Shown piece after piece: positions 12,233 through 22,827 of a stretch of 64,000 bases of DNA. The position numbers and the translations under genes were made by a program. A model generated the notes under the pieces. The model did not search any database. It was given only the letters and a program-made list of their open reading frames with translations, and was not told the DNA's origin. The stretch's first letter is position 1. Each line of letters begins with the position of its first letter. Origin of the DNA: Rehmannia glutinosa. Lineage: Eukaryota > Streptophyta > Magnoliopsida > Lamiales > Orobanchaceae. The DNA lies in NCBI GenBank assembly GCA_016081115.2, contig CM071931.1, positions 13,338,284 to 13,402,283 of the forward strand, in the 5' to 3' direction.

Positions 12233-13253
12233 ATCTCTAAGAAAAGACACTATCAACAATGAGAAGGACACAATCCTTGGAAATGGAGCAATTGGAGAAG
12301 CTATCATCAACAAGATGATTTTCAAAGAGAAGATATCATCAAGAATGGGAAAGACATAACCCGTGGAAATGGCGTAATTAGTAAACCGTATCTCTCTATT
12401 TAAATATGCATTTTATTTTGTTACTATGCATGTTTTTGTACCTTTATTGTCAAAATGAGTTTTCAAATATTTATTTTTAAATTAAGGTCTTCAATAAATA
12501 TTTTTTAAAAAGGGAGACCTTGTATGATGTTTTTAAAACTCTTGTGCATTTACTTAGACTAATGTGTTTTATTATCTCTTATGGATTTATATAGCATAAG
12601 CATACTTGTGACATCTCATATTACTTTAGTCTACACTTTTACCATTATATTTTGTGCAAATATTGTTTAAGAATTGTGTAGGATATATATATCTTCATCA
12701 AGAAATGCATAAACTATGAAGGTACGTTCACTCATATTACTTTTACTTCAAACTCGATATTCTTCATGTCGTATAATTATGTGCATATTTTTCAAACTTT
12801 TCAAAATATCTCTATTATGTGCCATTAAAAGGATTTTTCAATTTTTTGAAAGGCACTATTCACAAGATCGTGTTTTAAACCGAGTCTATTATATTTTTTG
12901 GCTCGTACATATTGGATATAGTCTATGGTTACATTTTTTGCACGTTTTTAAAACTTTTGGGGTGAAAAATCAATTTTTGGAAAACTTTAGGAAATTACAG
13001 TCAGGGAATCGATCAAATGAGGGGGTCGATCAGTCGCCCTACATAGCGACCGGTCGAACACCCCTCCGACCGGTCGCCTTGAAGGTTTTTGTTTTTAAAA
13101 AACCCGTCTGTCTCATTTCAAAAATAGACTCAAAAATTCTCCCAAACCCTTTGCGCAATTTTCTTCTTTCTTTCACCCTAAAATCTTCAATTCTTCATCA
13201 AATCTATCAATTTTTGGTGCTAATCTCCTCTATTTTGCAAGAATATTATATCT
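12233..13253 (+). other. Non-coding region between gag and second ORF (copy A)
   Basis: Directly after gag, W-rich repeats (NPWKW) can still be read to about 12390. The rest is AT-rich. At 13015-13080 it holds GCGACCGGTCGAACACCCC and CCGACCGGTCGCC, the palindromic motif otherwise found in the LTRs. A pyrimidine-rich leader-like stretch (13130-13250) leads to the ATG at 13254. The open frame at 12716-13324 has no protein-like character. Confidence 0.5.
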
Positions 13254-14594
13254 ATGGCACCTCCAAGAGATTGTACTCGGCGCAATCAAAATCCAAGCGT
13301 AGAAGAGTCAAGAGTGAACTTTGAATAATCGTCAAGACGAGGCCGAACAACGCAAAATTAGAGCTACCCAAAGGAATATGGCTCAAGAACATGATGAGAA
13401 TCAAAATCCCCAACTTACCCGAGCCCCAATTGCCGAGCTCCACGGCACTATCTCACTCGACAATGCCCGTTGGGCCAAGAGTAAGAAATCTCTTATTCCT
13501 CAAGCTCCCCGTCCTGCAAATGTGTTTAATTTTGTCAATAAATATGCGGACTATTATTATGATAATTTGGATTTGAGCAATAAATCGATTGGCCGAACTA
13601 AGACATGTCGGTTTGGCACTTTTTGGGAGAATATCCGACTATTAAGGAATTTTTTGAAGGATGGATGTATTTATGGGAACATCCATTTGTTTTGTATGAT
13701 GATAGTGTGATATTACATTTTTATGCGAATTTATGGATTGAATATGACGATCAAAGAAAGCCCATGGCTATGAATTCGTTTGTTAAAGGTCGTCACTTTA
13801 GGTGGACTCCCAATGATATATGTCGGTTGTTGTACGTTCGGGAAGGAGGATGGGACTACTTTGGTTGCACTCATTGGAATGATGAAGTGTTTGGTGTCTC
13901 ATTGGAAGAAATTAAAACTTATTTGGGTGTGTGACCGAATTATACGTTGTCGTCTATGACTTTTGAGCATCGCATTATTTATACAATTGTAGCTTATTGC
14001 ATTTGTGGAAAATCTGTAAAATTGCCGAGCAATATGGATTTCTTCTTGACATACAAAATCGCAAAAAAGGAATTGCTCAATTTTGGTGCAATTTTAATTC
14101 AATGCGTCATTGAGTCTATCACGCAGGGGAACAAGAAGTTTGCTATGGGGAATTGGATTTGCAAACTTCTCTTGCATTCGGGTTTACCGTCATCAGAATT
14201 TAATTCAGAGATTATTCAAGATGACTTTAATATCGATAATATTTTACAAATTGTCCGAATGCGTAATAATATGCCTATTCTCCCTACAAAGACGGCAAGA
14301 GGGAGACACCAAGGTTCTTCATCCCAAAATACTTATGATATCTTTGATGATGAGGAAGCCAAAAGATTGGCTTTGGGTGAAGGTCAAGGCAGTCCAGAGG
14401 GTAATATCGGTGCCCAAGCTTCCCAAGAGTACTATCAAGCCCAACTCGACGAGCAAAGGCTCAACTATGAGGTTCCTAGAACTAGTCACGAGGAGTTAAG
14501 GCAAGAAAACTCCAAGCTCAAAAAGTCGGTTGGAAAGTTGAAGAAGTTCATCAAAGACCTCCTCCCTAACGCTTGCTTCTCTTCCGATGAATAG
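13254..14594 (+). pseudogene. Second ORF: plant transposon protein-like with coiled coil (copy A)
   Basis: About 447 codons from the ATG at 13254 to the TAG at 14594. It begins MAPPRDC; copy B then shows a basic stretch NPKSKRRR that could be a nuclear signal. The middle (13630-13930) has W-x(n)-HFYANLW, VKGRHFRW and CRLL, resembling the putative plant transposon protein and Athila ORF1 group, whose function is unknown. The C terminus (about 14480-14570) is a coiled coil (ELRQENSKLKKSVGKLKKF). Shared by both copies are a TGA near 13932. Private to copy A is a lost T near 13620. It sits where pol would be. I infer an accessory or capsid-related role at most; the function is not known. Confidence 0.6.
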
Positions 14595-15816
14595 TGATGC
14601 CTTTATTGTTCTATCATGCTTTATTTTCATGTCTTTTCTTTAAAAGTTGTAATGAACTATTTTGACTACTTCTCTTATCTTGCTAATGATATTTGGTTGT
14701 TTGTGTTTCTAAGGGAATGAACTAGCAAGAGTGCTAGTAACAAGTGATTGCTTATGGTTCTTGTTGACTATGGTTTTGATGGGGTATTTGATGGTAAAAA
14801 TACTCTTATTTATGCATGATGGCATTGTTTGATGTTTAAGTTGGTTATTGATGAAGTACTTGATGGTAAAAGTGCTTCTTTAATTTTTGCTTGGTGGCAT
14901 TTGTAATGCCTTTCTTATATTACTTAGTTGGATAAAACTAATCTCAATTGGGTTGAACTCTTGATACTATGCTCATATATTGATATTGTGATGATATTCG
15001 TATATTGGTGTGATGTATATGATGATTGTATGACGTATTATTGCATTTGGTGATGAAACAATTTGGCTTGGTCTTCTTTTACAAAGGGCTATATACATCT
15101 TTATTATTTGACGCCCGCCAAGTGTTCGATAATATGTTTCAAAGAAAAATTCATCACCTACATGATTCTCTCAATTTGAAAAGTCTTACAATTCTATAGA
15201 GATCATGTTTTATCGTTCAAATGAGCTTTTGCAAATCAAATGATCATCTTTTCCCCTTTTTATTTGGGATTTAAGCTTCAATGTTCAAAATGCTCGATAA
15301 ATCGATTATAATTGTGCACTTTTAATATGATGTTTTTATCGTGCTAACATTCTTTTTGATGATTCCAAAGGGGGAGAAACAGGTTATAAGCTCATTAGCT
15401 CAAAGAAGCTAAAATAAGCTCACAAAAGAAGCTATAAGCTATGGCTCTTTAAAGCTAAAAGCTATGGATATAAACTAGTCCGTTGGATAATTCTTGGACT
15501 TATGATACTTTTTTAATGGTTGTCTTTGACAGGGAGATCTTCAAAGCTCTTGATTTTTTGGTTACATTGTAAAAGCTAAGCTTTTAGCTTTTATATGGTT
15601 GCTTATTTAGTTATCTTGATGTGCATGTTGATAGGGGGAGCTTTTGCAAAAATATTTTGAAAATCTTTACTCCCTTCCTTGTGGTTATTTTGTTTGAAAA
15701 TTTGTTGCTTCAAACGGCTAGTTATCTTTTACCTGAAATTCATTTTTGCTTTCAAAATCGACCTCTTAAAATTTCTTACAATTGTTTTGGTTTGTAATCA
15801 TAAAAAATGGAGAGAT
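14595..15816 (+). other. 3' non-coding part of inner element (copy A)
   Basis: T- and G-rich sequence with short imperfect repeats: GATGGTAAAAATACTC against GATGGTAAAAGTGCTTC near 14790-14870, and AAGCTAAAAGCT-type hairpins near 15400-15600. No protein-like frame. It ends in the polypurine tract before the 3' LTR. Confidence 0.5.
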
Positions 15817-17117
15817 TGTTTGATAAATATTTTTATCATGATTTTGATGATTTTGTTTTAAAGTGTTTTTACACCAAAACAATGTTTCAAATGTTGTCCA
15901 AATACTCCCGATCGATTTAAAATGTTTTTACCAATGTTTCGGAGTATTTATTGAAGTTTATTTTTGATAAAAATTGGACAACACTTCTGTCTCGTGTTGG
16001 ACCGGTCGCCCTGTACCTGAAGTTGAGTTTTGAAATAGAAAAGAGACAAAGCAACTTTTCGCTGAGGTCGATCGATCGACCTGGAGGTCGACCAGTGTGG
16101 TCGACCGATGCCTGAAGAGTTACATTCTTCTTTGTATTGTTTTTGCATTGAGCCCAACAGGTCCAACACAGGTGCGACTAGTCGGACCCCATAGAGACCG
16201 GTCGCCCTGTGTAAATATTCAGTGTTTTCTATATTTTCTCATTTCTACGCGACCGGTCGCCTCTATCGTTTTGATACCAAATTCTAGCCGTTGACAGACA
16301 ATTCTTCCTTAATTTGTGGGATTGAATTCTAACAGCTATATTCTTGATTTTAATTATATTTTTCTGTAGATTTTCAATCCCCGAGAGGAGCCTATCCATG
16401 ACCATATCCTATAAATAAAGGAAGTTTTGGAGCAACAAGAAAAATAAAATTGAGATACAACACAACAAGATACACTCAAGCAAATACTTGTTCTTCATTT
16501 TCTATATTCTTGTTGTAATAGCCTAAGGTCTTACACTTTCACATTGTGAGGTCTAGGCTTGATTCTTGATTACACTTGCACTCAAAGTTATATTATTCAT
16601 TATCGAGTTGTAATCTTGAATTTATGGTCATCATTCAACACAAGATATCCTTGTGAGTGTTCTTGTGGTAAGAACACACTTGGGTGATCTAGGTGTTAGG
16701 TGCAAAAAGATTGTGGTAATCTTCTTATTGAAGAGTTTGGTGCTCTTTGAGGTGTTGAAGAATATGATGTTCTTCAAGGTTGAAGATTATGGTAATCTTC
16801 ACAGGTGCCGTTGAAGATTGTGGTAATCTTCAAGAGAGTTGCGGTGATCTCCAAAGAGTTGTTGTAAGGTGATATTGTATTAATTATAGTAATTAATAAA
16901 ATCCTTTTTCCTTTTTGAAATCCATCCCTAGGAGATCTTTGGGGTGGTAGAGGATTAGGCCCTGGTGGTTGAACCTTTATAAATCGACGCGTGTTATTTG
17001 CTTCCCGCACCTTCATACTTGTCTTGGCTTGTTTGATTCGAAAAGAGGGCATAATCGAGAAAATTGAGATAATCTATTCACCCTCCCTCTAGATTATCGT
17101 AGCCGCTTGGACTTACA
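15817..17117 (+). repeat. Inner element 3' LTR (copy A)
   Basis: Homologous to 9643-10998 with substitutions and small indels throughout. It has the same CGACCGGTCG cluster (15995-16265), TATA box (16410) and AAGATTGTGGTAATCTT-like repeats (16705-16850), and ends GGACTTACA before CATTT. Confidence 0.85.
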
Positions 17118-17354
17118 CATTTCTCCTTCCCCACATTTTTCATTTTCCATACCATTTTATAGTTTTATGTGACTAATTTCTAGCATTAATTTCTCATTCA
17201 CTCGGAATTGGTTTTGAGAAATTCAAAATGCTATTCTCATCTACTCTCTTAGTAGAATTTTTACAAATAATTTAATTCTATTTTTCACTAATGAAAATCA
17301 TTTAATTATTTGGTCAAAATTAATTGACACCAATTTTACCAAACAATTCCAACA
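17118..17354 (-). repeat. Outer copia LTR, left copy, second fragment (copy A)
   Basis: Starts with the duplicated CATTT, continues the LTR interrupted at 9642, and ends CCAAACAATTCCAACA at 17354, matching the end of the right LTR at 20374. The next bases (ATCCCCCACATGAATG) are the polypurine tract read on the minus strand. Confidence 0.8.
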
Positions 17355-18633
17355 ATCCCCCACATGAATGAAATTAATGCATGCGTGTATGCAGATTCGC
17401 TTGAAAGTCTCGGTGAACTGTTATGGCATCAGGATAGGTAGCTTGCGTCTTTGAACCTTCCTTAGTAAAATACTATCAGATTTACTGGCTGCTTAGTGAT
17501 GCGATGTCTTAAACTACTCAACCGTTTGTATAAACCGAGACAACAAGATTTTACACAATAACAATTCTAACACTTTGTTCTCACGTTGTGTCTATTTTGG
17601 CCCGGACCATATCTTAGATTCATAAGTATTTCTTTGAAACGGTCATTACTTCTCGCTTATATAGGTGATCTCCTATTGAAGAGTATCCTGTCATACTCCA
17701 CCTTTCGGTATAGGAATCATTAAATGTCTTAAACTTAACCTCACCACATTCAAAGCGGGTTTTCATTTACTTGGAAGTTTCGAGAATGAGCTAACACATT
17801 TTTCAAGTGTTCAACCGAACATTTATAAGTTAGTTGTCCCATTGAACCAAGGTCTTGGGATCTGCAATTCTATGAATATTCTTTAATTTGTGGATTTTAA
17901 ACCCATTCCCCTTAACAATTTATACAATTGATCTTGATTTATGCCTTTTTTCTAAGCGGACCGCAAGGTTTTTCTTTGACTTCACGTAGTCAACCGAAAT
18001 AACCCTATTCGAGATCAACTATTTATTGGTGTTATGTCTACGACAAAAATGTCTAGACTTACCTCTTTCCTTTGCAAGAAAGGACACATTTAATAAATGC
18101 AATATTTCTTGATTTAATGATCGTACCATCATTAATATCATGAATGCTTTGAATTTATTTACTTGGTGCTTCTACTTTTAGCCAAAGCACCCCCACACTT
18201 CAAGGTATTATCCTTTATGTGGTTTGCTAAAGTAAAGCTTCCTTCCAACTTCCTCGGTTTCTTTGTTTAACACAAGATTATCTAAAACTTCTATGGCTCT
18301 TGGCTATTTTGCTTTTATTATATTAGAACATTGTCCCAATAATCTAGTTAGAATCTCGTTCAAACAGATTTCTGACCTTAGTTCCAACAATTCCATTAAC
18401 ACCTTTTACAAGGTGTGTAACCTTTGATGTTAACACATCTTTAGTAACACTTCGGATTTAACTTGATAGTGTGTCTACCTATAGTGTTACAACACTTTGG
18501 GTAACACTTCATGCAATTGTGGTTTTTGGTCCCACAACACTTTTGACAACACCTTCAGTTACATTTAAAAATGCAACAGAAACTCTACTGATGTTCCATA
18601 AAAGTGTGGTCACACCCCCACATTTGCAGATTT
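17355..18633 (-). other. Outer copia 3' region with pol C-terminal scrap (copy A)
   Basis: On the minus strand this runs from the end of gag to the 3' LTR. At about 17930-18070 it matches the last codons of the plus-strand copia pol at 29330-29480 (SVDY..SKENL segment). The 17355-17900 part matches 29490-30043 of that element in reverse. Nearly all pol is missing, consistent with one large internal deletion shared by both copies. Confidence 0.6.
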
Positions 18634-19232
18634 CTATTTGGAATCCCGGTTGTCTTTCTCAATCCAAAGTCGAACTATCAAATTCTCAAGCCCCATTTCC
18701 TTTCGCTTGTGCTTGAGGTAGTTCTTAAAATCTTTCTATGATGGCGGTAATTTCTCGATAATCGCACCACTTGGAATGACTCACTCAGAATCATTCCTTC
18801 AGACACTAAGTCGTGAAGTATGATATGTATTTCTTGCACGTGGCTGATCACCGTCTTGGTGTCAACCATCTTATAATCCAGAAATTTATCGACTATAAAT
18901 TTCTTTGTGCCGGCATCTTCCGTTTTGTACTTCTTCTCCAAAGAGTCCTACAACTCTTTGGATGTTTTGAACGAACTATAAACATTGTAGAGGGTGTCTT
19001 CTAGCCCGTTCAAATTGTAGTTCCGATACAGAAAATTGTTGTTATGCCAAGCATCCACAGTGATTCTCGGGTGGTTGTCGGATTCTTCATCGCCAATGGT
19101 AGGAGGGTCTTCCTTCAGAAAATGGGACAGACCCAAAATCGTCACGTAGAACAGCATCTTTTGTTGTCAACGTTTGAAGTCAACACCAGAGAACTTCGAC
19201 GGTTTCTCGCCGTGAGCAGGTGCAACATCCAT
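18634..19232 (-). pseudogene. Outer copia gag, broken, minus strand (copy A)
   Basis: The minus-strand ATG at 19232 opens MDVAPAHGEKPSKFSGVDF, typical of copia gag, followed by stops where Trp is expected (TGG to TGA near 19166, TGG to TAG near 18949). Conserved later segments are TVDAWHNNNFLYRNYNLNGL, LEKKYKTEDAGTKKFIVDKF and ISHVQEIHIILHDLVSEGM. The frame shifts after SESFQV and ends near 18634. The product would be the capsid protein; no zinc knuckle or pol follows. Confidence 0.75.
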
Positions 19233-19292
19233 CAGAGTGAACGAAACTGAAGCCTTCGTCTTGAAACAGAAACGTATTTTTCGTCTTGCGAT

Positions 19293-20374
19293 TGTTGGGT
19301 AAAAATGAAGGTTTACTGTTTTTGAAATGGCAATGTGTATGGATAGTTGGCTTAGTTGAGGCATGTATTAGATACAATCTCCGCAAGATGAAAACGCCCC
19401 GTATACAAAGTGCTTACGATTTCGGAGCTCATCCCTAAGATACAACGACTTTTCTATTTCGAATTTACAACACTTGTAAACTCGAAACTATAGCGAACAA
19501 CAAAGAGTGTTTGAAACTTTCAAGCTTTGAAGGAAGGAATGTCAATATGTTGTAATGCAAATGACTCGATTTAGGCTGATGATTTCGTTAAGTTTTTCGT
19601 ATGTAATTTCATCTGCAGGAGGTTCTTATTTATAGGCATCAGGTGCCCGTATGGAAAGATCATGTATTTTGGCTCGAAAAGACATGTTTACAGCGAACAT
19701 GTACATCTGTTCAGCTTTCGCATCGACGCACGATTTGGTGCACGGCCCGTGCGTGTGCCCGTGCTTGGATGCGAATGAAATGACAAAGTTTCGACTTGAT
19801 GCACGACCCGACGCACGGGTCGTGCGTCCGCCCGTGCTTGGATGTGAAGCACTTCAGTTGGAAATTCTTTAATTAATTAATTAAAATTAATTGTAAAGAT
19901 TTTTGGTCCAAAAAGAATAAGGGCCTTGAAGCCCAAGCCCAAGCCCAAGCCCCACGACTCGGGTCGGGCCAGGCCGAGCTGAGCCGGCGGGCGCGCACGC
20001 GCGTGTGTGTTTTAATCAAACCCACAAGCATGTAGGTCCTTACTCCTTTAAAAATTGGGTGGCCCCAAAGGCCCAAACCCATAAGTCCAACTTGAGATTT
20101 ATAAAGTGAGCAAACTTTGTCTCCTCTTCCTATGTGGGATGGAGCATTTCTCCTTCCCCACATTTTCCATTTTCCATACCATTTTCTAGTTTTAAGTGGC
20201 TAACTTCTAGCATTAATTTCTCATTCACTCGGAATTGATATTCCAAATGTTATTCTCATCTACTCTCTTAGTAGAATTTTTACAAATAATTTAATTCTAT
20301 TTTTCACTAATGAAAAATACTTAATTATTTGGTCAAAATCGGGTCAACGCACATTTTACCAAACAATTCGAACA
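19293..20374 (-). repeat. Outer copia LTR, right copy (copy A)
   Basis: Intact 1082 bp LTR, starting TGTTGGGTAAAAATG and ending CAATTCGAACA, followed by the AAAGT duplication. Read on the minus strand it is the 5' LTR, with a TATA-like CCTATAAATAAG near 19630. Contains CG-rich tracts at 19715-19840 and 19965-20005. Confidence 0.8.
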
Positions 20375-20490
20375 AAAGTTTCTTAATTTTTTTTCTATTT
20401 GAAAATTAAAAAAAAAATCATTTTTTACTCATGTGAAACAAATATCAACTTATTTTTATTTTGAATTGATATTTTACTTCTTTTCATTCA

Positions 20491-21144
20491 TTAGACCATC
20501 TACAACAGTTTGCACCATTTTAGTGCGACAATCTACATTCCATCTCCAACAACATTTTAGTACGAAAATATACATTTCATCTCCAAATGCCATGCGAAAA
20601 TTTTGCATAAAAAAGGAATATTCCATTTTAGTGCATATTTTCATACACTAAAATCATTAATTCAAAAAAACAAAAAAAATAGTGCAACTACAGCGTTGTG
20701 ATATTTCTGGCGCAAAGCTGTTCACATCTTCAAAATGGCACAGACTTTTCCGCAGTGGGAAGCAAGTTTCTGCTCAAAATTAAAGATATATTATCCTCGT
20801 GGAGACAAGGACGAATCCGGAATTTTTTACAATGGGGGCACAAAATCAACGTAATTGTAAACTACATCAAAAATAATAAACGGAGCACATTTTATTTTTT
20901 ACCTATTAATAGTTTAAAATATATAATAATAGTAAAAAAAATTCATTAAAAATAATTAGATGGATGCACTTTTTTTTAACATAATTAATATACAACTTTT
21001 AAAAATAAATACTAAATTTTTAAAAGATTTATCAACCCAAAAAAACTATTTAAAAGACAAGAAAAAATTAAAAGAAAAATTTTATGGGGGCACGTGCCCC
21101 CATAATAAGAAACGTAAATCCGTCTCTGCGTGGAGACACTCTTA
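20491..21144. mobile_element. Tourist-like element carrying a nested hAT MITE (copy A)
   Basis: The span GACCATCTACAACAG (20494) to GTGGAGACACTC (21141) has imperfect inverted ends (GA..TCT.CA) and TTA on each side, as in Tourist/PIF MITEs. It carries short internal repeats with TTTTAGT and CATCTCCAAC. A second element sits at 20806-21128. Confidence 0.4.
20798..21136. mobile_element. hAT-like MITE, 323 bp (copy A)
   Basis: The element spans 20806-21128. It starts CAAGGACGAATCC and ends AAATCCGTCTCTG, giving imperfect inverted ends with CA/TG termini, and is flanked by perfect 8 bp CGTGGAGA duplications (20798-20805, 21129-21136). A GGGGGCAC block recurs near each end. Non-coding. Confidence 0.7.
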
Positions 21145-21182
21145 GACCTTAGTATCTCATTTTTAAAACTACTCACATATCG

Positions 21183-22411
21183 CGAATTTTCGGTTTTGCA
21201 GATGCTACACCTGGAGCACTAGACTTGGTATAGCATCTACTATTCACATGTTATGCTTAGTGTGTGGATGCTAGGGGTGATCACGGTGCGGTTTGGGCGG
21301 TTTTTTCAATATTTTCAAACCGAATTGCTAAGTGCGGTTCGGCCAAGAGTTTGATTTTAAGTCGCGGTTTTTTAGAATAAAACAAACATGCGGTTTTCAA
21401 CGGTTTCGGGCGGTTTTGCGGTTTTAACGTATTGTACGTGAATATTATGCGGAACAATCAAAATGAGCAAAAAAACTTATCAATTCGATAACTAAAAAGT
21501 TAATGATATGTTGTTGTCTAAATTGAATATTATAACAACTACAATAACATATAATAGTTGAATCTAATAGATATAGAGAGTGTTTGAAATTACTAAAAAA
21601 AATGTTTCTTACATTTTTGCTTAAAAAATCACTTTTTTGTGTTTGCAAGTATCAACTTCTGCTTCATTTAATCATAACCTAAAAGTATGGAGAGAGATGC
21701 TTTAGATTTGTGCTTCTACTCCTAGTTTAAATTTTATAAACAAATTATAAGCACCTCTACAACTTTTTCACCTAACTTAACTTCTGATTCTTAACTTTTG
21801 ATTTTATTTTCAAACTCTATCAACTTCTGATTCACAACTACTCTTACTTTTGCTACAATAAATTATTTTTTTCTAAAAGCATAAGTTTTTGCAAACTCTC
21901 CGATAACTTTAATATGTCAATCTCCATATCACAAATTTCCCAAAATAAATCTCGTTATACAATTTACATCCATAACAAGAAATGAAGGCTTTGATGTATT
22001 AAATTATTAAGTAAATTAACTAATATACCCACAATAAACCAATGAAAATAATTAATATAACAATTCATAATTATACACAAATATACTATAGATTGAGAGA
22101 AATGTAATAATATATATTGAATATATATACGTATATATAGTATTCTACTTGCAGTGCGGTCGGTGCGGTTTGAGACTTGAAATTGTAATTGCACCATCTT
22201 TTGTGGTGCGGTCTTGATTAAAAATTTTAATCGCGGTTTTTCCAATAAATAAGCATTTGCGGTGTGGTGCGGTTTGATTCGGTCGGTTTTAGCGGTTTTC
22301 GGTTTTTGTTGATCACCCCTAGAACTGGATGCATTATAAGTGTCCCAAGGACATGCAGTGCTAATCAAGTCTAGTGCTCCGGATGTAGCATCTACAAAAC
22401 CCGAATTTTCG
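21183..22411. repeat. Long inverted repeat interrupted by a hAT-like element (copy A)
   Basis: The left arm CGAATTTTCGGTTTTGCAG (21183) pairs with the right arm ending CTACAAAACCCGAATTTTCG (22411), and the pairing continues through GATGCTACA..GGAGCACTAGACTTG. The uninterrupted form in copy B is 173 bp (57411-57583). MITE-like, but no target duplication found. Confidence 0.6.
21272..22321. mobile_element. hAT-like element present only in copy A
   Basis: The ends are perfect inverted repeats (TAGGGGTGATCA / TGATCACCCCTA), with GCGGTTTGGGCGGTTTT and related GGTTT motifs repeated at both subterminal regions. About 1050 bp, AT-rich inside, no transposase. GGATGC occurs on both flanks, suggesting an imperfect target duplication. 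Copy B lacks it (junction near 57496). Confidence 0.65.
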
Positions 22412-22827
22412 ACAAAAAATCATATAAGTAAGTGATTTTTATTTTTATAACTTATATAATATACATCAGAACATAATTAATCCAAATCATTCTTAATTTT
22501 AAAGAAATATCTAATAAAGTATATTCAACTTAAAAACAGAAAAATAAATTTGAAAATGACACACAATCTTCCATCTCAACAACTCGTTAAGCCATAGGGT
22601 AAATGTGTCAGTAATGAATGAAATGCCAATTTGAGATCTAAATCTGGAACTTCGATTCCACGCGATACAGATTAGAGTTACACATTTCTGCACCCATACA
22701 CCGCAATTTTCACACACTCGCATGATTTCACACACTCTTTCTCGACTTCACAAGAAAAAAACCTCCGTTTCTTTGTAGCTTACTTTAGACGCTTAACTCG
22801 CCCGATCCGAATTCAGATCCATCGCTG
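22412..22827 (+). promoter_or_regulatory. TM9SF promoter region and leader exon 1 (copy A)
   Basis: The sequence upstream of the TM9SF leader is free of transposon ends. A CA/CT-rich stretch (22690-22770) leads to a probable leader exon ending ATCGCTG at 22827, followed by the donor GTACGTTT. I see no convincing TATA box. Confidence 0.4.

Larger units (their letters stand above)
9643..17117 (+). mobile_element. Inner non-autonomous LTR retrotransposon with gag plus a novel ORF (copy A)
   Basis: It is flanked by CATTT at 9638-9642 and 17118-17122. LTRs are 9643-10998 and 15817-17117, starting TGTTTGATAAA and ending GGACTTACA. A primer site TGGTATCAAAG follows the left LTR by 2 nt, close to the initiator Met tRNA type. 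A purine tract (AAAAAATGGAGAGAT) precedes the right LTR. Internally there is a copia-type gag with a zinc knuckle (about 11040-12232) and a second frame (13254-14594). I see no protease, integrase, reverse transcriptase or RNase H, so it needs enzymes in trans. The LTR pair differs visibly within one element, more than allelic copies differ from each other, so the insertion predates the copy A/B split. Confidence 0.85.
8799..20374 (-). mobile_element. Outer Ty1/copia LTR element, internally deleted (copy A)
   Basis: The element begins TGTTGGGTAAAAATG and ends CCAAACAATTCGAACA, and is flanked by AAAGT on both sides (8794-8798 and 20375-20379). The LTRs are about 1.08 kb: the left one is split (8799-9642 plus 17123-17354) and the right one is 19293-20374. 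The minus-strand orientation rests on a gag frame at 18634-19232 and on the purine tract ATGTGGGGGAT, read on the minus strand, directly beside the left-hand LTR. Only gag and a scrap of the pol C terminus remain between the LTRs, so it cannot move by itself. Its LTR and 3' region match those of the plus-strand element at 26482-32545. A 7.5 kb element inserted later into its left LTR. Confidence 0.85.

Noticed and set aside
12716..13324. 202-codon frame between gag and the second ORF
   Set aside because: Low-complexity, AT-driven composition, broken in copy B, and it contains the palindromic CGACCGGTCG motifs; it is more likely leader or promoter sequence.
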